NCBI GenBank assembly: GCA_040007395.1
Contig: JBDTVG010000083.1
Location: 1 to 19,206, forward strand
DNA: 19,206 bases
Direction of reading: 5' to 3'
Origin: DATGFK01 sp040007395
GTDB taxonomy: Bacteria > Chloroflexota > Anaerolineae > Aggregatilineales > UBA2796
This document shows positions 8,140-15,519 of the stretch, one piece after another (the first letter of the stretch is position 1; every line of letters starts with the position of its first letter). The notes beneath the pieces are model-generated. The model did not search any database. It was given only the letters and a program-made list of their open reading frames with translations, and was not told where the DNA came from. The position numbers and the translations under genes are program-made.

Positions 8140-8520
8140 TCAACTTTTGGACAGCACAAACTCCATCGCTTCTTTTGCTAGTGCCAACCAATCCGCTGTA
8201 GACATTGGTTCGACGGCTAACCACTCCTTCATCAGCCGACCATGACCCGGATCGAAGTGTGATCCCGCGTTAGCAGCGATAAGATTATCAACACGCTGGC
8301 GTGGAAGTTTGACAACAAACTCGTCTTTAGAGTCGATCATCGCAAAGATTTTACCTCGCACCTTGAGTGCCGATGCGCCAAAACTGCGCTTATCCGATCC
8401 GCCAAAGGTCACTTCTGGATAGCCAAGAAGCACTTCGACAATCGTTGCATAACGTTCTTCTGAGGTAAGGTCGTCTTCCATCTCATCTTCTGTAGTTACA
8501 TCGACCTGCCGCTTTGCCAA
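8140..8520 (-). CDS. Small TfoX/YjbR-like (MmcQ fold) protein
   Basis: A 126-residue soluble protein. After an acidic N-terminus (TTEDEMEDDLTSEE) come ALKVRGKIFAMIDSKDEFVV, KLPRQRVDNLIAANAGSHF, DPGHGRLMKEWL and a closing helix ADWLALAKEAMEFVL. This pattern resembles the small alpha/beta proteins filed under TfoX N-terminal or MmcQ/YjbR families, whose biochemical role is unsettled. The start is a TTG at 8520 (reads MAKRQ). GGAGG lies 9 nt upstream, whereas the first internal ATG (8481) has no Shine-Dalgarno, so the TTG is preferred. It lies 83 nt downstream of the mpg stop on the same strand and may be cotranscribed with it. Family-level call is moderate, and no function is claimed. Confidence 0.75.
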   Translation of the reverse strand: MAKRQVDVTTEDEMEDDLTSEERYATIVEVLLGYPEVTFGGSDKRSFGASALKVRGKIFAMIDSKDEFVVKLPRQRVDNLIAANAGSHFDPGHGRLMKEWLAVEPMSTADWLALAKEAMEFVLSKS

Positions 8521-8603
8521 CTTCTATATCCTCCGCACCTGCCAAGTTGGAATGATTATAGAAGAAATAGAATGTTTGTGCTAACAATTCCAGATAAGAG
8601 GAT

Positions 8604-9227
8604 TCAGCCCAACTTTCCTGATCCCGCTGACACATAAGGATTGCCAGCGACCCACCACCGCCAAGGGATTGTGAACCACGGTTCGGGCGTCTTACCTAGT
8701 CCGATACGCGGTCCAGTACGTACCAGCGAGTCTGGGATAGTCTCGTCAGGCTCAATCCACAGGCCAGAGTCGGTGCGAGTCATATCCGCGGTATTCAATG
8801 CGCCCGTAATCGTCAAGGCGATCACGAGTCGGGCAGGGCCGCTCGTCCATTCCGCCATCTTACGGTCAGATCGTTGCTGCCGCATGATGTCCAACCCTTC
8901 CAACGGCTCGATAGCACGGATTAACACCGCAGCGGGGTAATCGACTGGTTCTGCGACAACATTCAGCATCCAGTACATGCCGTAGGTAAAGTAAATATAG
9001 GCACGCCCCGGCACATCCCACATTGGTGCGCTACGTTTTGTGCGTTTGCTGCGCCCATGCGAGGCCATATCGTCTAGCCCCGAATAGGCTTCAGTTTCCA
9101 CAATTCGCCCTGAAAGGCGTGATCCATCCGGCAAAATACGCACCAATCGTGCTCCGAGCAATTCGCGGGCGACAACGAGCGCAGACCGTGCGTAAAATTC
9201 AACAGGAATAGGTTGTATATTTGTCAT
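8604..9227 (-). CDS. mpg: DNA-3-methyladenine glycosylase (AAG/MPG family)
   Basis: A monofunctional base-excision repair glycosylase removing alkylated or deaminated purines such as 3-methyladenine and hypoxanthine. It has 207 residues from the ATG at 9227. The open frame continues to 9338, but the extra residues do not fit the family, and GGAAG sits 6 nt from the 9227 ATG (an adjacent ATG at 9230 is 3 nt away). The catalytic Glu46 is in VETEAY. Tyr48 and His57 (DMASHGRS) match the positions that pack the flipped base in human AAG. The intercalating-loop region is GRAYIYFTYGMYWMLNVV (74-91), and Arg104 is in VLIRAIEP. SGPARLVIALTI and GPRIGLGK complete the fold. Divergent from the histidine kinase, with a palindrome between them. 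Confidence 0.94.
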   Translation of the reverse strand: MTNIQPIPVEFYARSALVVARELLGARLVRILPDGSRLSGRIVETEAYSGLDDMASHGRSKRTKRSAPMWDVPGRAYIYFTYGMYWMLNVVAEPVDYPAAVLIRAIEPLEGLDIMRQQRSDRKMAEWTSGPARLVIALTITGALNTADMTRTDSGLWIEPDETIPDSLVRTGPRIGLGKTPEPWFTIPWRWWVAGNPYVSAGSGKLG

Positions 9228-9529
9228 CATTTGCTTCCATAATAAATTACACACTGATTGAAATAGTGACACGTTTGTGAAATCAAAAAAAGCATATTGA
9301 TGTAAAAATGGACGATACTTGGTCAATGACAAAGACACATATATGTGTCTCTTGAGAACGGCATATTATCGATTAACTGTCACAATTTTAATTCTATTGA
9401 TGCAGTTATGGTTGTCTCCTCATTTGACGGGAATCCCCCCACCTAGCAGAGGATGCTTTCATTAGCCAATAGCTGACCATAACGTTTTATATGCTATCCA
9501 CTCTATAACTTACCCAATCGAGGTACTAA
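9228..9529. other. Divergent intergenic region between mpg and the histidine kinase
   Basis: About 302 nt holding both start signals: GGAAG for mpg (minus) and GAGG six bases before the kinase ATG (plus). It also has an 18-bp perfect palindrome at 9333-9350. No convincing consensus promoter was found. A weak CTGACC/TATCCA pair with a 16-nt spacer lies in the last 60 nt before the kinase. No gene is seen. Confidence 0.55.
9333..9350. promoter_or_regulatory. 18-bp perfect palindrome, candidate operator
   Basis: AGACACATATATGTGTCT is identical to its own reverse complement with no spacer. It lies 106 nt upstream of the mpg start and 180 nt upstream of the kinase start. The symmetry and position between divergent genes fit a homodimeric regulator site. 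There is no T-run, and a loopless palindrome makes a poor terminator. The regulator is unknown. Confidence 0.45.
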
Positions 9530-10942
9530 ATGACCGCTACATTACAAAGCACAGGACAAATTCAGCGCCCAGCGGCTCCAGCCCAGAAACTGTGGGACGC
9601 ACTGACGAAACCGGTTGGTGAATTAAGGGATTCTGACAAGCCCAAAGCCCGACTTTTATCTGCCATGCTCGTGGTATATATACCACTCTCACTATTCACC
9701 GTGTTTGCTTCCCCAGTAGCTGCGCTCATTGAAGGTAAACCAGTAACTACCCTTGCTCCGGCGCTTCTGATCGGTGAACTATTAACCATAGTCGCGTATG
9801 TTTTCAGCCGATCTCGATACTATTCGGTTGGAGCGTGGATGATTGTCAGCGTTCCAATAATCGCGGTGGGGCTGCCTATCTTAACCACAGGAGTCTTGAC
9901 CAGCATCATCTCCCTGTTTTTCCTATCGCTATCTGTGATTATGGCAGGATTACTGCTTACGTCGAGGGACACATTGATCGTCGGGGTGATTGTAGCCGCA
10001 ATTCCTATATTGTCGCCTCAGCCTCAGACACTTGTCACTACAACCGGCTCTCCGAATATAACTGTTTTCTCATTTGTTCTCCTGACTACAGGGATTACAG
10101 TATTGGTTGGGCGAATCCGCGAAGGGTATTTGCACCAATTGGAGACCAGTCAATCCGAACTTACCAGAAGTCTCACTGAAAAAGAAGAAGCCCGTGTTCA
10201 AGCAGAACTGTCCCGTGAACAGGCGGAGCGCTCCGATCAAGTGAAGTCGGCTTTCCTAGCGAGCATGTCTCACGAACTGCGGACTCCCCTCAACTCGATT
10301 ATCAACTTCACAAGATTTGTTGCCGATGGAGATACAGGTCCCGTCAATGACGAGCAAAAAGAACTCCTTCTGGAAGTCGTTGGCAGCGGTAAACACTTAT
10401 TAAACCTGATCAACGATGTACTCGATATGTCCAAAATCGAAGCCGGTTCCCTCAATCTGTTTATCGAGGACAACGTTAACCTGAAGACCATCCTCGACAC
10501 GACAGTGGCTACTGGTCGCAGTTTGCTGAAGGAGGCCGTTCAGATCGAAACGGCGGTCGATGAAAACCTTCCACTCATTCGTGGGGATCGACAGCGTATC
10601 CTTCAGATTTTGCTTAATCTCATCTCAAATGCCTGTAAATTTACAGAAGAAGGCGAAATCAAAATCAGTGCTCACCAAGCGAACGGTGAGATCGTCATTT
10701 CGGTGAAAGATACTGGATTGGGCATTGCGCCCGAAGATCAAGCCCTAGTCTTTGAAGCATTTAAGCAGACGACAACCGGATTACGCCAAGGCGGTGGAAC
10801 TGGTTTAGGGATGCCTATTGCAAAGAGCTTGGCAGAAGCACACGGCGGGCGTTTGTGGTTGGAAAGTGAAGTAAGCAAAGGTTCAACTTTCTTCATTTCC
10901 CTGCCAATTAAATCCGACACATTGATACCAACACTGGCATAG
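9530..10942 (+). CDS. Membrane sensor histidine kinase (HisKA + HATPase_c)
   Basis: A 470-residue kinase with a membrane sensory half. About six hydrophobic segments lie near 42-66, 75-93, 102-119, 123-145, 147-163 and 174-194, with no large extracytoplasmic loop or recognised PAS domain. A charged, probably coiled-coil linker at about 200-236 (ELTRSLTEKEEARVQAEL) leads to the HisKA dimerisation domain with phosphorylated His248 (SHELRTPLN). The HATPase domain shows the N box LLNLISNACKF (361-371), the G1 box DTGLGIAPED (394-403), an F box FEAFKQ and the G2 box GGGTGLGM (421-428). There is no attached receiver. The ATG has GAGG 6 nt upstream. Three single-domain receivers follow in the same direction, the first 14 nt after the stop, so they are the obvious phosphotransfer partners. 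The signal is unknown. A membrane-buried sensor is inferred. Confidence 0.95.
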   Translation: MTATLQSTGQIQRPAAPAQKLWDALTKPVGELRDSDKPKARLLSAMLVVYIPLSLFTVFASPVAALIEGKPVTTLAPALLIGELLTIVAYVFSRSRYYSVGAWMIVSVPIIAVGLPILTTGVLTSIISLFFLSLSVIMAGLLLTSRDTLIVGVIVAAIPILSPQPQTLVTTTGSPNITVFSFVLLTTGITVLVGRIREGYLHQLETSQSELTRSLTEKEEARVQAELSREQAERSDQVKSAFLASMSHELRTPLNSIINFTRFVADGDTGPVNDEQKELLLEVVGSGKHLLNLINDVLDMSKIEAGSLNLFIEDNVNLKTILDTTVATGRSLLKEAVQIETAVDENLPLIRGDRQRILQILLNLISNACKFTEEGEIKISAHQANGEIVISVKDTGLGIAPEDQALVFEAFKQTTTGLRQGGGTGLGMPIAKSLAEAHGGRLWLESEVSKGSTFFISLPIKSDTLIPTLA

Positions 10943-10956
10943 AGAGGCAATCATTC

Positions 10957-11367
10957 GTGAATCATAAACCCGTTGTACTATACGTTGAAGACGATCCGCA
11001 AAGCCGTAGGTTAATGCAAATGCTCTTTAAGGGGCGCATGAATTTACCTCACATTACCATCTTGGAAAATAGCGAAGATTTTCTGGGGCGCACAAAGGCC
11101 CTTGATCCGAGACCAGATGTTATCTTCCTAGATATTCATGTGAAACCCTATAATGGCTTCGAAATGTTAGATATGTTGCAACAGCTTGAATGGATCAAAG
11201 AAATTCCTGTGGTTGCATTGACGGCCAGCGTCATGAATGAAGAAGTACAACAGCTCAAAACTGCCGGCTTCAACGGTTGCTTGGCTAAACCCATCGATCT
11301 TGATACATTTCCCGAAACGGTTGACCGGATTTTGGGTGGCGAATTTATCTGGAGCATCACTAGTTAG
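10957..11367 (+). CDS. Stand-alone response regulator receiver 1
   Basis: A single CheY-like receiver of 136 residues with no output domain. The acidic pocket is Glu11-Asp12-Asp13 (YVEDD), the phosphoacceptor is Asp59 (VIFLDIHV), the switch Thr is Thr89 (VVALTAS) and the conserved Lys is Lys111 (LAKPID). The aromatic switch residue before LAKP is replaced (GCLAKP). The tail FPETVDRILGGEFIW is shared with the next two proteins. The start is GTG at 10957 with GAGAGG 9 nt upstream; no ATG is available nearby. It lies 14 nt after the kinase stop, so the two are almost certainly cotranscribed. It probably works by phosphorylation-dependent protein contact or as a phosphorelay intermediate. Confidence 0.93.
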   Translation: MNHKPVVLYVEDDPQSRRLMQMLFKGRMNLPHITILENSEDFLGRTKALDPRPDVIFLDIHVKPYNGFEMLDMLQQLEWIKEIPVVALTASVMNEEVQQLKTAGFNGCLAKPIDLDTFPETVDRILGGEFIWSITS

Positions 11368-11384
11368 GAGCGCGGATCTGTATT

Positions 11385-11807
11385 ATGTTACTACTCAAAA
11401 ACAAGAGTATCTTCATTGCCGAAGATAATCTACAAAATCGGGTCATCTTCCAGATGGTATTAATACGGCATGGGGCGTTGGTGGAATTCGAACGCTGGGG
11501 ACAAGATACGCTTTCTCGTTTGAGTCGCAGTATGAGCTGCGACTTGATAATACTGGACTTGATGTTGGCGGATAACTTGTCTGGGTTTGATGTTTTCCAT
11601 CAAATCCGAGCCGTGCCAAGATTTGCCGAGGTTCCAATTGTGGCGGTTTCGGCAATGGACCCCTCTATTGCTATGCCTAAAGCCCGTATTCAGGGCTTTG
11701 CTGGCTTTATTGCCAAACCGATTGATACCTACCTTTTTCCTCAACAGCTTGCCAAGATTCTGGAAGGTGAACAGGTTTGGTATGCAGGCATGAGAAGTCT
11801 CACCTAA
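11385..11807 (+). CDS. Stand-alone response regulator receiver 2
   Basis: A 140-residue single receiver. The acidic pocket is Glu13-Asp14 (FIAEDN), the phosphoacceptor Asp58 (LIILDLML), the switch position is Ser89 (VAVSAM) and Lys111 lies in FIAKPID. The loop after the phosphoacceptor (LADNLSGFD) is slightly longer than in its neighbours. Its C-terminus FPQQLAKILEGEQVW carries the same signature as receivers 1 and 3, and a short extension YAGMRSLT follows. It starts 17 nt after receiver 1. GGAG is present but 14 nt from the ATG, a weak signal that may rely on coupling to the upstream gene. No DNA-binding or enzymatic output domain. Confidence 0.92.
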   Translation: MLLLKNKSIFIAEDNLQNRVIFQMVLIRHGALVEFERWGQDTLSRLSRSMSCDLIILDLMLADNLSGFDVFHQIRAVPRFAEVPIVAVSAMDPSIAMPKARIQGFAGFIAKPIDTYLFPQQLAKILEGEQVWYAGMRSLT

Positions 11808-11851
11808 TTCGTCCAGATACGGACAGCCATTCCTAATGATAAGAGGGTACT

Positions 11852-12238
11852 ATGAGTCACACAACCGCACTGATCGTTGACGACAATCTACAAAATCTGA
11901 AAGTCCTCGCTCAACTGCTCACCAAACAAGGCGTAACTTGTGTTGAGGTAGCAAATCCGACCAAGCTGCAAAATCTCTTGCCTACTATGGAGCATGTGGA
12001 TCTTGTTTTTCTCGATCTAGAGATGCCGGGACTAGATGGCTTTGGCGTGAAAAACATGCTGAGAGCAGAGCTTGGTGAAACGATTCCCATTATCGCTTGT
12101 ACAGTCCACGTGAGTGAGATTGGTGTTGTTCGGCAGATGGGTTTCGATGGTTTTCTGGGAAAACCCCTCGACAATGCCCGCTTTCCAGAACAACTGGCGC
12201 GGATCTTGAATGGCGAAGCGGTCTGGGACCGCACTTAG
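11852..12238 (+). CDS. Stand-alone response regulator receiver 3
   Basis: A 128-residue single receiver, the shortest of the three. The acidic pocket is Asp10-Asp11 (LIVDDN), the phosphoacceptor Asp55 (LVFLDLEMPG), the switch Thr84 (IACTVH) and Lys104 (FLGKPLD). The tail FPEQLARILNGEAVW matches the signature of receivers 1 and 2. AGAGGG lies 4 nt before the ATG. A 44-nt gap separates it from receiver 2. It is the last gene of the kinase operon. The stop is 17 nt from the stop of the convergent beta-lactamase-fold gene, with no strong terminator between them, so transcripts may overlap antisense. Confidence 0.93.
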   Translation: MSHTTALIVDDNLQNLKVLAQLLTKQGVTCVEVANPTKLQNLLPTMEHVDLVFLDLEMPGLDGFGVKNMLRAELGETIPIIACTVHVSEIGVVRQMGFDGFLGKPLDNARFPEQLARILNGEAVWDRT

Positions 12239-12255
12239 GCTAGCAACAGACAGAT

Positions 12256-13812
12256 CTATGTCTTAGAAAGCAGATCAAACCCGTTAAATGCCGATGATTC
12301 TGCTTGTTCTAACGCTCGGATAACCAAGCCTACTGCGTCGCTCTCAACGTCTACAGCATCGAAGGCGGTGAAGGCGACAATATACAGTCTGCCATCAGGA
12401 AAGATCAACAAACCCGCATCGTTGTTGACTTCGTGACCCAAACTTAATGGACTGCCCGGTACAAAGTAGCCATCTTTGGTCGCCGTGTGAATCGCCGTAT
12501 TGAACGTCTGCCCCTCGATCTTGCTGACGATCTCAGTGCGGATAGACAGTAATTCGACAGCCGTATTATAGTAACCGCGCTCCTTGCCGACAGTTGCTAG
12601 ATGCAAGTAAAACAAGGCGAGATCGTGCGCGGAAAAGGTGTTGGCATAAAACAAGCTCTCATTGCCAATATCGACTTTGCGCTCGGCAAACTGTAGGTCA
12701 ACAATCGCAGGATTCATCAGATCGCCATACTGCCAATTGAACATCCCTGACGCACGGCTAATCCCTACCGTCTGCTGACTCCACTCGTTGAAGGCGCGGA
12801 TCGGATTGCTATTGATAGTCTGGTTGTGAGGCAGCGTTTTGTAGACATAGGCCAGCACATTGGCGGCTTCGTGATTGCCACTGAAGACCGCCATCACATA
12901 TACTTCGCTCAATATCTGGTGATTTTCAAGCCATGCCGCCTGATAGTCAGCGGGAACCTGTTCAACGTGTTTTATGTTCCAATAGCGAATCGGCAGATTG
13001 CCCCAGACCGAGGGACTCACATTCTCGAAGAAATAGATCGTCCCCGGCCCTTTCCACGCTGAAGCGATAGGCACTTGTTCATCAGCGTTGACTTCAGTTT
13101 TCGCAGCAGGATCAGCAGCAGGCATGACACTTACGCCCACACGCTGATCACCGATAATAGCGTGCAGGCTGTTAGTCAGATTGGCGCGACGTTGTGCTTC
13201 CGATGGGTTAGCAGGCGGCGAATATTCGTCGGTGTAGGTAATGGATAAGGCAATTGCGGTAACGTTCATGGAGCAAATGATGTGTGGCGCTGTGCCATCA
13301 TAAGCAGGATTAAGCCGCCAAATGTAATCCTGAACTGCCGTAATATCGCGATCAAGATAGATCCCTACCGCAAATGGCCCAAACGTCGCATCGTTTTTCA
13401 GCGGCGACGCATGGATCTGCTCAAAAAGCGGTTTCTCGACTCCATCTTGATCCCAGAAAAAAGTCTTGTGAACCAGCATGTTCAGCGCCGAAGCCGCCCC
13501 ATTCAGTCCGTCACCATAGCCATTGCGCGTCGTCACATAACCGCTACTGCGAGCAACGGTTTCGCCCAACACATCGCGGTTAAATGAATATTCGACTTCC
13601 GGCGTAAATTGCACACTATCGAAAAACGTCTGCATTTGCCCCAGCGCGATCTCAGCATTAAGCAAATGACCGGGGTAAATATCGGCGTTGGCATAAGGGA
13701 TTGTTAGGTTGAAGGTACGTGCAATAGCGGTTGCCTGTACCACCTTGACCGCCGGAGTCATTAAGCCAATCACTCCAGCGATTAGTACACACCATACTAT
13801 CCTTGAATGCAT
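12256..13812 (-). CDS. Secreted serine hydrolase of class A beta-lactamase fold with VanW-like N-terminal region
   Basis: A 518-residue exported protein. Residues 1-29 look like a signal peptide or anchor (IVWCVLIAGVIGLMTPAV, then VQATA). Residues about 50-190 resemble a VanW domain (NAEIALGQMQ, YSFNRDVLGETVARSSGY, GYGDGLNGAASALN, LKNDATFGPF). From about 240 the fold is class A beta-lactamase/PBP-like: SAWK at 251-254 (SxxK with Ser251 as nucleophile), SGN at 311-313 in the SDN position, and NTFSAHDLALFYLHL at 391-405. NNDAGLLIFPDGRLYIVAF lies at 463-481, where the family has its last strands. The usual K-T/S-G triad is not evident; GHEVNNDAG occupies that place. Beta-lactam resistance is not implied, and a cell-wall or peptidase-like role is inferred. 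It starts 6 nt after the fhs stop, so it is probably cotranscribed, though no clear Shine-Dalgarno is visible. Confidence 0.8.
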   Translation of the reverse strand: MHSRIVWCVLIAGVIGLMTPAVKVVQATAIARTFNLTIPYANADIYPGHLLNAEIALGQMQTFFDSVQFTPEVEYSFNRDVLGETVARSSGYVTTRNGYGDGLNGAASALNMLVHKTFFWDQDGVEKPLFEQIHASPLKNDATFGPFAVGIYLDRDITAVQDYIWRLNPAYDGTAPHIICSMNVTAIALSITYTDEYSPPANPSEAQRRANLTNSLHAIIGDQRVGVSVMPAADPAAKTEVNADEQVPIASAWKGPGTIYFFENVSPSVWGNLPIRYWNIKHVEQVPADYQAAWLENHQILSEVYVMAVFSGNHEAANVLAYVYKTLPHNQTINSNPIRAFNEWSQQTVGISRASGMFNWQYGDLMNPAIVDLQFAERKVDIGNESLFYANTFSAHDLALFYLHLATVGKERGYYNTAVELLSIRTEIVSKIEGQTFNTAIHTATKDGYFVPGSPLSLGHEVNNDAGLLIFPDGRLYIVAFTAFDAVDVESDAVGLVIRALEQAESSAFNGFDLLSKT

Positions 13813-13818
13813 CGCGGA

Positions 13819-15519
13819 TCAGAACAGGCCGACGATGTTACCATCAGCATCAATATCGACTCGTTCGGCGGCAGGATGATCCGAAAGACCGGGCATCGTC
13901 CGCATATCGCCGCACAATGGATAGATGAATCCCGCACCGACACTGGCGCGTACTTCGCGGATCGGCAAGGTGAAGCCCGTCGGTGCGCCCTTCAAAGCGG
14001 GATCGTGGCTCAGGCTCAGGTGCGTTTTTGCCATGCAGATCGGCAGACTGCCAAAGCCGTTCGCCTCATAGTCGCGGATCTGGCGTTCTGCCAATGGTTC
14101 GTAGGCCACGCCTGCTGCACCATAGATTTGTGTGGCTATCGTCTCGATCTTAGTCTTGATCGGCTGGTCGAGTTCATACAGGAAGCGGAATTCATTCGGC
14201 GTGCTGGCGGCGGAAACGACCATCTCGGCTAGTTCAGCCGCACCACGTCCGCCTTGGGCAAAGTGTCGCGCCACTGATGCACCCAACGCTCCTGCCTCTA
14301 CCGCAATCCGCCGAATCGCTTCGATCTCCTCTGGATGGTCGCCCTCAAAGACATTGATGGCGACGACGGGGGTTACACCATGTCGCCGGACATTCTCAAT
14401 ATGTTTGATCATATTGGCGGCTCCGGCTTCCACATCCGCCACATTGCTCACCAACATTTCGGGTGGAAGCGCTTTGCCTGCCACAATTCTATAGTGCCCG
14501 CTATGCGACTTGAGCGCACGGACGGTCACGACCAGTACCGCCGCATCCGGGCGCAAACCGCTGTATCGACACTTGATGTTAAAGAATTTCTCCGCACCAA
14601 TATCCGCGCCAAAACCCGACTCGGTGATTACGTACTCGCCACACTTAATCGCGATCAAGTCAGCCAGAATGCTGCTATTGCCGTGCGCAATATTGGCGAA
14701 CGGGCCAGCATGGACAATCGCTGGGGTATTTTCCAACGTTTGCAGCAAGTTCGGGCGCAGTGCGTCTTTCATCAGCACCGTCATTGCACCCGCCGCGCCG
14801 ATGTCTTCCGCTGTGATTGGCTTCTTATCGTTGGTCAGGCCGATCACGATCCGCCCAAAGCGCTGGCGCATATCCTGCAATGAGGTCGTCAGGGCCAGAA
14901 TCGCCATGACTTCGCTGGCAACGGCAATATCGAAGCCCGTTTCGCGTAGTACGCCGCCCTCGGTTTTGCCACCCAACCCGACAATAATTTGGCGCAGCGC
15001 CCGATCATTAACATCTAACACACGTTTCCATGTGATGCTGTCTGCGTCGATATTCAGCGGGTTGCCGCGCATCAAACGATTGTCGATCATTGCTGCCAGC
15101 AGATTGTTGGCGGCGCTCACCGCATGAATATCGCCGGTCAGGTGCAAATTGAAGGTCTCCATCGGCACAATCTGCGAATAGCCGCCACCCGCTGCACCGC
15201 CCTTGATGCCGAAGGTTGGCCCCTGTGAAGGCTGACGCATCGTGATAATCGCCCGCTTGCCGATGTGATTGAGCGCCTGTCCCAGTCCAACGGTGGTAGT
15301 CGATTTACCCTCACCCAGCGGCGTGGGCGTAATCGCAGTCACATCAATGTACTTGCCATCAGGCCGATCCTTGAGCTTTTCCAGCACGTCCAAGCGCAGT
15401 TTGGCGACATACGGACTGCCGTAGAGATCCAAATCGTCAGGGGTCAGGCCCATCTGGTCTGCGATGGCATGAATGTGTTTAAGTGAGGCTTGTTGGGCAA
15501 TCGCCAAGTCAGATAGCAT
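13819..15519 (-). CDS. fhs: Formate-tetrahydrofolate ligase
   Basis: ATP-dependent synthesis of 10-formyl-THF from formate and THF, the entry to folate one-carbon metabolism and a step of the methyl branch of the Wood-Ljungdahl pathway. The open frame reaches 15588, but AAAGG with a 6-nt spacer precedes the ATG at 15519, giving the family-typical start MLSDLAIAQQASL and 566 residues. Key motifs are the P-loop TPTPLGEGKSTTT (65-77), RQPSQGPTFGIKGGAAGGGY, the ETFNLHLTGDIHA region, ANNLLAAMIDNR, WKRVLDVNDRALR, LENTPAIVHAGPFANIAHG and FGADIGAEKFFNIKCR. HAG replaces the HGG more often seen, which I regard as a minor variant. No other Wood-Ljungdahl or folate gene is adjacent, so a housekeeping one-carbon role is the default. 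It precedes the beta-lactamase-fold gene by 6 nt. Confidence 0.96.
   Translation of the reverse strand: MLSDLAIAQQASLKHIHAIADQMGLTPDDLDLYGSPYVAKLRLDVLEKLKDRPDGKYIDVTAITPTPLGEGKSTTTVGLGQALNHIGKRAIITMRQPSQGPTFGIKGGAAGGGYSQIVPMETFNLHLTGDIHAVSAANNLLAAMIDNRLMRGNPLNIDADSITWKRVLDVNDRALRQIIVGLGGKTEGGVLRETGFDIAVASEVMAILALTTSLQDMRQRFGRIVIGLTNDKKPITAEDIGAAGAMTVLMKDALRPNLLQTLENTPAIVHAGPFANIAHGNSSILADLIAIKCGEYVITESGFGADIGAEKFFNIKCRYSGLRPDAAVLVVTVRALKSHSGHYRIVAGKALPPEMLVSNVADVEAGAANMIKHIENVRRHGVTPVVAINVFEGDHPEEIEAIRRIAVEAGALGASVARHFAQGGRGAAELAEMVVSAASTPNEFRFLYELDQPIKTKIETIATQIYGAAGVAYEPLAERQIRDYEANGFGSLPICMAKTHLSLSHDPALKGAPTGFTLPIREVRASVGAGFIYPLCGDMRTMPGLSDHPAAERVDIDADGNIVGLF

Noticed and set aside
9228..9338. 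37-residue N-terminal extension of the DNA glycosylase
   Set aside because: It falls in the promoter region, overlaps the 18-bp palindrome, and a spaced Shine-Dalgarno supports the 9227 ATG.
12248..12263. AGACA/TGTCT dyad as a terminator between converging operons
   Set aside because: Only 5 bp with a 6-nt loop, no T-run, and it overlaps the stop codon of the beta-lactamase-fold gene.
12256..13812. Beta-lactamase resistance gene
   Set aside because: The fold matches, but the third active-site motif is not apparent, no ExxLN motif is visible, and a long extra N-terminal region is present. Calling resistance would overreach.
14335..14883. 182-codon plus-strand open frame opposite fhs
   Set aside because: A second antisense shadow in another frame of the same gene, with no recognisable domain.
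14510..15127. 205-codon plus-strand open frame opposite fhs
   Set aside because: Lies wholly antisense to a textbook formate-THF ligase. Its protein is Ser/Thr/Pro-rich with no motif, and it has no ribosome-binding context of its own.
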